A DNA stretch of 22,445 nucleotides from CAYJAD01 sp964372165 (GTDB lineage: Bacteria > Desulfobacterota > Desulfovibrionia > Desulfovibrionales > Desulfovibrionaceae): positions 1 to 22,445 of the forward strand of contig CAYJPT010000022.1 of NCBI GenBank assembly GCA_964372165.1, in the 5' to 3' direction. Positions within the stretch are counted from its first letter, which is position 1; each line of letters begins with the position of its first letter. The translations under genes and the position numbers were made by a program. The notes below the pieces were generated by a model. It made no database searches. It saw nothing but the letters and a program-made list of their open reading frames with translations, and had not been told where the DNA came from. Shown piece by piece: positions 7,220-14,297 of the stretch.

Positions 7220-8026
7220 ATGTTTGATTATGAGCAGCTTTTAGCAAAGTATATAATAGCAGATGATGTGCGTGCTAAAGCTTATGAGGGCTCAAGCTCA
7301 GCACAAAGAGCTTGTTTGAAAAATGCTATTGCACTGCATAGTATAGCAGGTGAAAGCCCAAATTTTGAACAAGTCAAACGTAGTTACACAGCTAAAGGCT
7401 ATGCTTTAGATATACAAAAACAATGTGTGCCATGGGTGCTTTGTATTTGCGCTTCTGGCTATGCAGCTCCTGCTCGTTTAATTGCAGCTCTTATGCCAGC
7501 ACTCTTGGCGCAAGTACCAAAAATATTTGTGGGACACTTGGGGGATGATACGCATACATCAATTTTACTAGCCCTTGAACTTTTAGGTCTTGATGATGCT
7601 TTTGCCCTACCCAGTGAGCAAAGTTCTTATGAAATAATAGAAAACTTTGTCATAAGCCTGTACAACCAAATGGGGCAGGGGCGTATTTTGCTGTTGGGGG
7701 CAGATAATATCACCCCTGTGCAAGATAAAATAAAACAATTGCAAGTCCCAATATGGATAGAACTACCACCGCCGCATATATACAAAAATTTAACTGAACA
7801 ACAAGGGGAGCTTTTACATTGGGCGCAATCTGATGCCATATTTTGTCAGCATTTGCATGATTGCAATGCCAGCTATGGGATAATTTCAGAAGAGCATAAT
7901 TCTAATAAAACAGCGCAGATGTGGGCGCAAAACATGGAAGCTTGCTTTATACACCCTCAATTGGGGGGTGATTTTTTTCAAAATACTTCTTTCATGGCCA
8001 AGTTATTAAGGGATGAAGATGAGTAA
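7220..8026 (+). CDS. Unknown protein, possibly a short HisD/ALDH-fold relative
   Basis: This 268-aa protein is not firmly recognised. Residues 71-130 (VPWVLCICASGYAAPARLIAA onward to LLGLDDAFALP) resemble the first Rossmann-like segment of histidinol dehydrogenase or aldehyde dehydrogenases. GADNITPVQDKIKQLQVPIW (160-179) could match the HisD GPGN block, and LLHWAQSDAIF (198-208) its catalytic QAEH region. The HisD Gln/His catalytic pair and the Zn ligands are not recognisable, and the length is far below the roughly 430 aa of HisD. The ribosome-binding site AGGGC lies 7 nt before the ATG. The stop is embedded in ATGAGTAA with the EF-G start at 8019, indicating translational coupling. The gene is clearly real from context; the family link is weak inference. 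Confidence 0.55.
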   Translation: MFDYEQLLAKYIIADDVRAKAYEGSSSAQRACLKNAIALHSIAGESPNFEQVKRSYTAKGYALDIQKQCVPWVLCICASGYAAPARLIAALMPALLAQVPKIFVGHLGDDTHTSILLALELLGLDDAFALPSEQSSYEIIENFVISLYNQMGQGRILLLGADNITPVQDKIKQLQVPIWIELPPPHIYKNLTEQQGELLHWAQSDAIFCQHLHDCNASYGIISEEHNSNKTAQMWAQNMEACFIHPQLGGDFFQNTSFMAKLLRDEDE

Positions 8027-10124
8027 TAATTCAAAACATACAAACTATCTGCAAAAAATACGTAATATTGGTATTATAGCGCATATTGATGCCGGAAAAA
8101 CCACCCTTACTGAGCGTATACTTTTTTACACACAAAAAATACATCGCTTGGGTGAAGTGCATGAAGGTACAGCCACTATGGACTATCTGCCGGAAGAACA
8201 AGATCGCGGCATTACCATAACGTCAGCATGTACTCATTGTGAGTGGAATGGGCATGATATTAATATTATCGATACACCAGGTCATGTGGACTTTACCATT
8301 GAGGTAGAGCGCAGTTTGCGGGTGCTGGATGGTGCAGTGGGTGTTTTTTGTGCAGTGGGTGGAGTAGAGCCACAGTCAGAAACAGTTTGGCGGCAATCAG
8401 AACAATTTAATGTGCCAAAAATTGCTTTCATCAATAAAGTTGATCGTGCCGGAGCTGATTTTACTGCTGTGCTTGCAGCCATGAAAAGCCGCTTAAATGT
8501 AAAGCCAATTCTTTTGACTATGCCATTAGGTGAAGGAGAAGATTTTTGCGCTGTCTTAGATATTGTGCATAAAGAGCGTCTTGATTTTGCTTTGGAGGAT
8601 CAAGGGCAAAGCATAAAGCGTTCACCCTTAAGCCAACTTGAAGCTGAGCTTGTTGCCCCGTGGCGTGAGCAACTACTTGAAACTTTAGCTGAAAATGATG
8701 ATGCTTTTTTAGAAGGATATTTAGAAGGGCACAGCTTTAATGCCCATGAAATTTATGCAGCTTTACGCCGTGCTACTATAGCTCGGCATATTACTCCGGT
8801 ACTATGTGGGTCTGCTTTGCGTAATGCAGGAGTTCAAATGGTGCTTGATGCTGTTTGTGCTCTTTTGCCTGCTCCCTTAGATGCAAGTCAAGCTGTGGCC
8901 TTAGATATTAATGAACAAGAACAAAATATCGTAGCAGATCCAAGTGCTCCTTTGGCTGCTTTAGTTTTTAAGGTTGTTATAGATGGTGGACGAAAGCTTG
9001 CATTTTTAAGACTATATGCTGGAACAATGCAAGAGGGAGCAAGCTACTATAATAGCAATGCTATGTGTGAAGATAGAATAAATCGCATCTATCGTTTGCA
9101 TGCAGACCACCGTGAGCAATTGGATAAGGCACAGTGTGGAGATATTGTTGCTGTTGTTGGTTTTAGATCTGCTCAAACCGGTGAAACATATTGCTTAAAA
9201 AAATACCCTGTGCGTTTAGAAAGTATTGTCCTTTATGAACCTGTTATTACATTAGCGCTTGAGCCACGCAATGCTGATGAAAGTTCAAAGCTTGATGAAG
9301 CTCTTACCCGTTATACTACAGAAGATCCAACTCTGAAAGTAAGTATTGATGAAGGATCTGGCCATCGTATGTTATCTGGCATGGGTGAATTGCATTTAGA
9401 TGTTATACTTGAGCGCATAAAGCGCGAATATGGTGTAAATCCTCGTGCTGGGCAACCTCAAGTAGTGTACCGTGAGAGTATACAAACTACTGCATGTGCT
9501 GAAGCTGAGTTTGACCGTGAACTTGGCAAAGAGCATCATTATGGTAAGGTTAAAATACGCATTGAGCCATTGGCACGGGGTAGCGGTAATAAAATATGCT
9601 TTGGTGACTTTTTCCCACCGGATGCCATTGCAGATGCTAAAGCATGTGCAAAATTTGGTTTTAATAAAGCTTGGCTTGATGCAACAGTACAAGGACTTGA
9701 AGATAGCTTACAAAGTGGTCCATTGACTGGCTACCCTATACAAGATGTATGTGTGCATATTGAACAATTGGAAAAGCGCGAAGGCGCGTCCACAGTGCCC
9801 GGCTACCACATGGCAGCTGGTATGGCTTTGCGTGAAGCCATAAACCTTGCTGCACCTCAAGTACTTGAACCAATAATGCAGGTTGAAATATCTGTGCCAG
9901 AAACGCATTTGGGTGCTGCTATAGGCTTATTTACCACTTGCGCAGGGCGGGTTGAAAATTTGCAAGACAAAGGTAAGGGAGAAAATAATCAAGGCGATGC
10001 ACAAAAATTAATTCAAGGTCTAGCACCTCTTGCAAAGCTATTTGGTTTTTCAACTTCTTTGCGCTCTGTCACACAGGGTCGAGCTGGACTTATAATGCAA
10101 TTTGCTAAATTTGATACTGTTTAA
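8019..10124 (+). CDS. fusA: Elongation factor G paralogue (translational GTPase)
   Basis: The 701-aa protein has the EF-G layout. Its GTPase domain has P-loop AHIDAGKTT (21-29), switch I RGITIT (63-68), DTPGH (85-89) and NKVD (139-142). Domain II, a domain III containing MLSGMGELHLDVILERIKRE, and domains IV-V ending in GRAGLIMQFAKFDTV follow. It would drive ribosome translocation or recycling. Sequence detail (DYLPEEQDRG, NKVD rather than NKMD) and the absence of rpsL/rpsG/tuf next to it suggest a second EF-G, of the EF-G2 or spdEFG kind found in deltaproteobacteria, rather than the str-operon copy. ATG 8013 is also possible, but AAGGG lies 6 nt before ATG 8019. That start overlaps the previous stop by 8 nt. 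Confidence 0.93.
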   Translation: MSNNSKHTNYLQKIRNIGIIAHIDAGKTTLTERILFYTQKIHRLGEVHEGTATMDYLPEEQDRGITITSACTHCEWNGHDINIIDTPGHVDFTIEVERSLRVLDGAVGVFCAVGGVEPQSETVWRQSEQFNVPKIAFINKVDRAGADFTAVLAAMKSRLNVKPILLTMPLGEGEDFCAVLDIVHKERLDFALEDQGQSIKRSPLSQLEAELVAPWREQLLETLAENDDAFLEGYLEGHSFNAHEIYAALRRATIARHITPVLCGSALRNAGVQMVLDAVCALLPAPLDASQAVALDINEQEQNIVADPSAPLAALVFKVVIDGGRKLAFLRLYAGTMQEGASYYNSNAMCEDRINRIYRLHADHREQLDKAQCGDIVAVVGFRSAQTGETYCLKKYPVRLESIVLYEPVITLALEPRNADESSKLDEALTRYTTEDPTLKVSIDEGSGHRMLSGMGELHLDVILERIKREYGVNPRAGQPQVVYRESIQTTACAEAEFDRELGKEHHYGKVKIRIEPLARGSGNKICFGDFFPPDAIADAKACAKFGFNKAWLDATVQGLEDSLQSGPLTGYPIQDVCVHIEQLEKREGASTVPGYHMAAGMALREAINLAAPQVLEPIMQVEISVPETHLGAAIGLFTTCAGRVENLQDKGKGENNQGDAQKLIQGLAPLAKLFGFSTSLRSVTQGRAGLIMQFAKFDTV

Positions 10125-10193
10125 ATCACCGATTTAATAAATATGTTCTTTATTAATTTTTCAATCAATCAATTTTTGACCAATGAGTAAAGC

Positions 10194-10967
10194 ATGCAAC
10201 CACGTGCCAAAAAAAGTCTTGGGCAACACTTCTTAAATGATAAAAATATTGCTCATAAAATTGTCGATCTTTTACAAATAAACTCACAAGATAATGTCAT
10301 AGAAATTGGCCCAGGTCCTGGTGCTCTTACACAAATAATAGAGCAAAAAACTCTTAATAGATTAGTTTTAATTGAAAAAGATAACCATTGGGTAAAGCAA
10401 CGTCAAAAGCATGGAGGAGCGCAAACCCAAGCTATTCTTATGGACGCGATGACTATGCCATGGCACAAAATAACCGCGGATAATCCTTGGAAAATTATTA
10501 GTAACCTGCCATATAATGTGGCTTCACCATTAATGTGGGATATTTTTGAAAAAGCACAAGGCCTTACACGTGCCGTTTTTATGGTGCAAAAAGAGGTGGG
10601 TATACGCCTTGTTGCTAAACCAAATAGCAAAGAATATGGTGCTCTATCTGTGTGGACTCAATGCTTTGTTCAACCTTTTTGGGGTTTTAGTGTAGGACCA
10701 CGTTCTTTTAGTCCACCACCTAAGGTGGATTCAGCCGTACTAAGCTTTATTCCTTTAAACTCAATAGTACCACAAAATACAATACAATTAGCAGCATTAA
10801 TTAAAATGTGCTTTCAAAATAGACGTAAGCAGCTAGGAACAATTTTTAAACAACATAAGGCTGTCCATTGTCTAGATGCATTAAGTACTTTGAAAATTGA
10901 TTGTAAAAAACGTCCCGAAAATCTCACGCCTAAAGATTTTTGTGATATTTTACATTTAATTTCTTAG
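10194..10967 (+). CDS. rsmA: 16S rRNA dimethyladenosine transferase RsmA (KsgA)
   Basis: RsmA dimethylates the two adjacent adenines in the 16S helix 45 loop, using SAM, late in 30S assembly. The 257-aa protein begins KKSLGQHFLND, as the family does. It has the SAM motif EIGPGPGALT (37-46), acidic ribose contact E61 in LIEKD, D84 in MDAM, and catalytic NLPYNVASP (104-112). VQKEVGIRL, PPPKVDSAV and FQNRRKQL follow. The start ATG 10194 has only a weak GAG upstream. It lies 69 nt after the EF-G gene on the same strand. Together they form a translation/ribosome-linked pair and probably share a transcript. Confidence 0.96.
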   Translation: MQPRAKKSLGQHFLNDKNIAHKIVDLLQINSQDNVIEIGPGPGALTQIIEQKTLNRLVLIEKDNHWVKQRQKHGGAQTQAILMDAMTMPWHKITADNPWKIISNLPYNVASPLMWDIFEKAQGLTRAVFMVQKEVGIRLVAKPNSKEYGALSVWTQCFVQPFWGFSVGPRSFSPPPKVDSAVLSFIPLNSIVPQNTIQLAALIKMCFQNRRKQLGTIFKQHKAVHCLDALSTLKIDCKKRPENLTPKDFCDILHLIS

Positions 10968-11160
10968 CAAGCTTGACTTTGCAAAGGACTCATGTTTTAA
11001 TTTGTATAAGTTAATAAGGGTATTACGTGCTAGAATTGTCCGTATATATCTAAAATTCTTTGATAATGAATTTCATTGTCGTAACTTTTTATATTGTGTA
11101 TACTAACAACACCTGCTGATAATGGTGGGTTGTGAAGATTAGAATATTGATGAAATTTTT

Positions 11161-11210
11161 AAGGAAATGCTGATTTATTCTGCAAGCAGAATAAATCAGC
11201 AAGGCACACT
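11161..11210 (+). repeat. Repeat R1, copy upstream of HU
   Basis: This 50-nt unit has a perfect 14-bp inverted repeat, GCTGATTTATTCTG (11169-11182) and CAGAATAAATCAGC (11187-11200), with loop CAAG. The flanks AAGGAAAT and AAGGCACACT are also shared with the copy at 5319-5368. It is followed within 3 bases by repeat R2. Confidence 0.88.
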
Positions 11211-11212
11211 GC

Positions 11213-11266
11213 CTTCATTCGTCCTGTGGGACGCAAAAAAACGTTGTTTTTTGCTCTCATTCGGCG
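11213..11266 (+). repeat. Repeat R2, copy upstream of HU
   Basis: These 54 nt match the reverse complement of 22391-22444 at nearly all positions outside a short central loop. The core is a hairpin, GC plus an A run, a 5-nt loop, then T6 plus GC. It is flanked by CTTCATTCG...CCTGTGGGAC on one side and CTCTCATTCG on the other. The A/T stem length and total length are the same in both copies although the loop differs. Confidence 0.82.
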
Positions 11267-11284
11267 TGCAAAGTAGGCAACTAT

Positions 11285-11314
11285 TTGTCATATAAGTACG
11301 ACATTTAGTATTAA
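11285..11314 (+). promoter_or_regulatory. Candidate promoter of HU
   Basis: TTGTCA (11285-11290) and TATTAA (11309-11314) lie 18 nt apart. A start near 11321 would leave a leader of about 34 nt including the AGGAGGAAGG ribosome-binding site before ATG 11355. It lies immediately downstream of R2. Confidence 0.42.
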
Positions 11315-11354
11315 TAGTAATTTTTAAAGTTATGTTGATTTTAGGAGGAAGGAA

Positions 11355-11627
11355 ATGACGAAGGCTGATTTAGTTGAAAAGATTGCAGGCAATGCAAATA
11401 TGACAAAGGCTGCTGCAGAGCGTGCCTTGAATGCAGTTTTAGAAGCCATTGCTGCAGGTCTTAATCAAGAAGAAAAACTAACCTTAGTTGGCTTTGGGTC
11501 CTTTGTGGTTGAAAATCGCAAAGCTCGCCAGGGACGTAATCCACGAACTGGTGAGCCTATTACCATTCCTGCGTCTAGAAGTGTGAAATTTCGCCCAGGC
11601 AAGCAATTAAAAGAAAGCTTAAATTAA
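11355..11627 (+). CDS. hup: DNA-binding protein HU
   Basis: This is a 90-aa histone-like nucleoid protein of the HU/IHF family, which binds and bends DNA without strong sequence preference. MTKADLVEKIA opens the two-helix dimerisation part. LTLVGFGSFVVENRKARQGRNPRTGEPI (about 43-70) gives the beta arm, with the conserved RNPRTG tip and following proline. SVKFRPGKQLKESLN closes the protein. The length is exactly that of the family. The ribosome-binding site AGGAGGAAGG is very strong, as expected for an abundant protein. It is a single-gene unit with a candidate promoter upstream and a strong terminator about 150 bp downstream. IHF is possible but less likely from the length and the basic, simple C-terminus. 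Confidence 0.95.
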   Translation: MTKADLVEKIAGNANMTKAAAERALNAVLEAIAAGLNQEEKLTLVGFGSFVVENRKARQGRNPRTGEPITIPASRSVKFRPGKQLKESLN

Positions 11628-11774
11628 TTTGATATATAGTTTTAATTGATTTATAAAGTGAAATAAATTATAGTCTGTCTCTGATGAGGCAAATGTTTTT
11701 CGCAAATTGACTAGAAGATAACTTATAGTTTCAATACGGTTTGCTTGCTCCTGCAAGTGCTGTTCGCAAAGGAT

Positions 11775-11811
11775 AAAAACGATACTATTAAAAAAATAGT
11801 ATCGTTTTTTA
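11775..11811 (+). terminator. Rho-independent terminator downstream of HU
   Basis: A perfect 15-bp stem, AAAAACGATACTATT (11775-11789) and AATAGTATCGTTTTT (11795-11809), with an A5 loop ends in T6 (11805-11810). Because the stem is symmetric and preceded by an A run, it may also stop transcription from the minus strand. Confidence 0.88.
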
Positions 11812-11860
11812 TTGCTGGAAATAAGAGTATGAAATGCACTTTTCCGGCATTTTTATGCTA

Positions 11861-11948
11861 CTAAAATAAGAGTATTGCACAACTACTTTTTCAGTATCAT
11901 TTTGTGAAAATTGTAAAAAAGTTTACAAAAAATATACAGTGCAGGACT
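11861..11948 (-). repeat. Repeat R3, copy B
   Basis: The plus strand here aligns with the reverse complement of 20121-20215 over about 80 nt. This includes an unbroken shared core from TTTTGTGAAAATTGTAAA through GTTTACAAAAAAT (about 11901-11933). The left end TTGCAC and right end GTGCAGGA correspond to the inverted ends of copy A, but the outer bases are degraded. Confidence 0.8.
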
Positions 11949-12086
11949 AAAAGGCACGAAAATCAATCGCTTGCGTTGCTCTCTGTATCCATAAGGCTCG
12001 CTTTGCTCACCTAACGGCTACGGCTTCGCCGCCCTTTGGGTAGGACTCTTGATTTATCGGTCGCATTGACTGCTGTCAACGCTCCA
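11949..12086. other. GC-richer insert between two R3 pieces
   Basis: About 138 bp are visibly richer in G and C than the neighbouring gaps. They contain GGCTACGGCTTCGCCGCC with a short CGGC/GCCG hairpin, and two loosely similar direct copies, ATCAATCGCTTGCGTTG and ATTTATCGGTCGCATTG. There is no open frame of useful length on either strand. It could be a remnant of another repeat inserted into R3; its origin is unknown. Confidence 0.5.
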
Positions 12087-12121
12087 TAAGACTGCGCACA
12101 ATGAATTGTGCAGGAGTCTTA
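12087..12121. repeat. Repeat R3, minimal copy C (ends only)
   Basis: This 35-bp hairpin has outer arms TAAGACT (12087-12093) and AGTCTTA (12115-12121), inner arms GCACAAT and ATTGTGC, and a 2-base loop. The outer and inner arms match the two terminal inverted repeats of R3 copy A. It looks like R3 with its middle deleted. It lies downstream of the U32 gene and could act as a weak terminator for that operon. Confidence 0.7.
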
Positions 12122-12199
12122 AAATACGTTCTTTCAGTATCACCTGTGTAATATTATGAAATTATTTGTTTTAAGTGGTTATCATGCTTTTCACTAACA

Positions 12200-14272
12200 C
12201 TATAATAATTCATTTTCCCAGTTAAAAAGTCCACTTCTTCGTACTTCTGGTAAACTGGCAGGTGGATGTTCATCTATTTCAGCAAAAAAACTATAACCTG
12301 CGCTTTCAAGCTGACCACGTTTATCACTTAAATCAAGAGGCCATGCAGGGTAAATCCACACATTGTTACCATAGTTGCGTGCCCAAAATACTTCACCCTT
12401 TGGACTTACGAAAGGTTCATTTGGTTTTACACCTGAAAGGCTAAATCGTGCCAAACCAACAGGCCAAAAGCCTTTTAAAACAAAACCTAAAGGTAATGAG
12501 CTTTGCTTTGGTAAAGCTAATAAATCTTTTTGAGTTAATTCAGGGCTTGCAAAAGCTGCCGTGAATCCCATGTTTTTTAAAACGTCAATGTGGGCTGCGT
12601 TTGCCACATTGCAAAATGGCCCAGCCATGAGGTCAAGCTCATCTTTTTGTGAAAATAATTGATGCTGCCAAGCTGCATTGCAGACAAAATATCTAGCCCC
12701 AGCACGATACAGATGCGTGAGCATACGAGAAAAGTTTTTTTCTTCCTCCGGCCAAATTACAGGTGGTAGCCACCAAGCAATTCTTGGTACAATAGTGCGT
12801 GATAATTCTTGAGCTTTGGGAGAAACCCATAAGGCCATGTGTGAACCCTTAACTCCTTTTGTTTCGCGCCCTTGTGGTATATTGGCACGTAAAATCATAT
12901 CCGCATTTTTACGCGCCTTAATAGCTGGAGAAAATTTAAGCTTTACATCAATGGCAGCAGCTTGCGCATGCCCATGTTTACTTAGTTCACGCTCACCTTG
13001 ACTTAGCAAGGACAAAAGTTCAGGTTCTTTTCTGTCTATTAAAAAAACCGGTGTTCCTGCCTTTGGAGTTTTATGCTTAGGAACACGCAAAACCAGAGTG
13101 CCGGCTTTAGGCACACGCTTAGTAACACCAAGTGTGCTGTGCCAACTTTGATCCTCAATGCCTATACGCAAATAATCTTTAGGCAGTAATTCCTGAAATG
13201 TTTTTATAAATGCGCGTCCCTCAGTATCAATGCCACTTTTACCTATGAGCAAACCAGAGCTTGTATGTTCATAAGGGCTGGTGGCAATAGTTTCTTTTTG
13301 TGGCAAAAATCTAGCTTTTGTGCTGGGACGACCCAAAGCCATGTTTAAAAACTCTTCTGCCATTTTTTTTGCTTTGGAGTCTGTTGGATTATCACGTAAA
13401 AGTTTATAAGCTGCTACAACATGGTAGACATAATGCGGTCCTTTTTTACGTCCTTCGATTTTCCACGATGCTAATTTGGGTACATTAAGCAAAGTTTTTG
13501 CTAGCACATCAAGGGACAAGTCCAAGCAAGAAAAGTAGCGCCCGCTATGCACTTTAGAGCTTCTTTTTACTCGTGGCTGTGGCGGTTTTGGTTTTGTGTT
13601 TTTGCGTCCTTTTGTATTTTTTGCATCATCTATGCTTTGTGGGATGGAATTGCCACCTTGGCGGTAAACCCTCCTGCATGGTTGCACACAGCGCCCACGT
13701 AAGCCACTTTTACCACCCATATAACTGGACCAATAACAGCGACCGGATACACAATAGCACAAAGCACCATGTACAAATAATTCAAGTTCAAGATCTTCTG
13801 GACAAGCTTCGCCCATGAGACGTATCTCATCAATGCTAAGTTCACGTGGTAAAATTACACGTTGTGCACCTAAATCTTTAGCAGCTAAAAGCCCGGATGG
13901 ATGAGTTATATTTGCAAGTGTTGAAAGATGTAATTCGCCAGTAAAACCGGCTTGTCTTGCAATGTTGATAAGCCCTATATCCTGTATGATTAGAGCATTG
14001 GGATTAACGTCACGTGTAAGGCGACCAACTAAATTGGCTGCGCTGTTCATATCTTGTGGCTTAAGTAGTGTATTCATAGCTACATTAACAAGCACTCCCT
14101 TAGAACGTGCAAGTTCAACTAAGGCAGCAAGTTCGCTTATACCAAAATTTTCTGCCTGCATTCTGGCAGAAAAATGCTTAAGTCCAACATAAATTGCATC
14201 GGCACCGGCTGATAAAGCCGCCAAAAAAGAAGATCGATCACCGGCCGGAGCAAGTATTTCTGGGTGTATCAT
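12200..14272 (-). CDS. U32-family peptidase-like protein (RlhA/TrhP-type RNA hydroxylation family)
   Basis: The 690-aa protein begins PEILAPAGDRSSFLAALSAGADAIYVGLKHF, the TIM-barrel start of U32 proteins. It carries the U32 signature ELFVHGALCYCVSGRCYWS (164-182), with cysteines C172, C179, C195 and C199 placed as in the family's putative metal site. Size and two-part structure resemble E. coli RlhA (YdcP), which is needed for 23S rRNA C2501 hydroxylation, more than the shorter YegQ/TrhP. Peptidase activity is doubtful for this group. A Lys/Pro/Arg-rich insert (about 206-245) interrupts the middle. The frame is open to ATG 14320, overlapping ribF by 23 bp; ATG 14272 gives the family N-terminus, but neither has a Shine-Dalgarno sequence. 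It is the last gene of the DEAD-unknown-ribF operon. Confidence 0.85.
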   Translation of the reverse strand: MIHPEILAPAGDRSSFLAALSAGADAIYVGLKHFSARMQAENFGISELAALVELARSKGVLVNVAMNTLLKPQDMNSAANLVGRLTRDVNPNALIIQDIGLINIARQAGFTGELHLSTLANITHPSGLLAAKDLGAQRVILPRELSIDEIRLMGEACPEDLELELFVHGALCYCVSGRCYWSSYMGGKSGLRGRCVQPCRRVYRQGGNSIPQSIDDAKNTKGRKNTKPKPPQPRVKRSSKVHSGRYFSCLDLSLDVLAKTLLNVPKLASWKIEGRKKGPHYVYHVVAAYKLLRDNPTDSKAKKMAEEFLNMALGRPSTKARFLPQKETIATSPYEHTSSGLLIGKSGIDTEGRAFIKTFQELLPKDYLRIGIEDQSWHSTLGVTKRVPKAGTLVLRVPKHKTPKAGTPVFLIDRKEPELLSLLSQGERELSKHGHAQAAAIDVKLKFSPAIKARKNADMILRANIPQGRETKGVKGSHMALWVSPKAQELSRTIVPRIAWWLPPVIWPEEEKNFSRMLTHLYRAGARYFVCNAAWQHQLFSQKDELDLMAGPFCNVANAAHIDVLKNMGFTAAFASPELTQKDLLALPKQSSLPLGFVLKGFWPVGLARFSLSGVKPNEPFVSPKGEVFWARNYGNNVWIYPAWPLDLSDKRGQLESAGYSFFAEIDEHPPASLPEVRRSGLFNWENELL

Positions 14273-14297
14273 AGTTTTAATATTTAAGTATGAATAC

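Larger units (their letters stand above)
10968..11354. other. Gap between rsmA and HU with repeats R1 and R2
   Basis: No coding frame is credible here. The first 190 bp are plain AT-rich DNA with no good terminator for rsmA. Bases 11161-11266 hold adjacent repeats R1 and R2, and the last 70 bp hold the probable HU promoter and a strong ribosome-binding site. Confidence 0.7.
11628..12199. other. Long gap after HU: 3' leader, terminator and composite repeat region
   Basis: There is no credible gene in these 572 bp. Bases 11628-11774 are unexplained and may be HU 3'UTR. A terminator lies at 11775-11811, an R3 copy at 11861-11948, a more GC-rich insert at 11949-12086, and a short R3 hairpin at 12087-12121. 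The final AT-rich stretch leads to the end of the U32 gene. Confidence 0.7.

Noticed and set aside
9396..9908. Overlapping minus- and plus-strand frames inside the EF-G gene
   Set aside because: They are shadows of a well-conserved coding sequence and encode no recognisable domain.
10134..10161. TTAATAAA/TTTATTAA hairpin with T5 between EF-G and rsmA as a terminator
   Set aside because: The stem is only A-T pairs in AT-rich DNA, too weak to call, and the two genes probably share a transcript.
11161..12121. CRISPR-like array from the repeated palindromes
   Set aside because: The repeats are dispersed, belong to three different families, and lack regular spacers or nearby cas genes.
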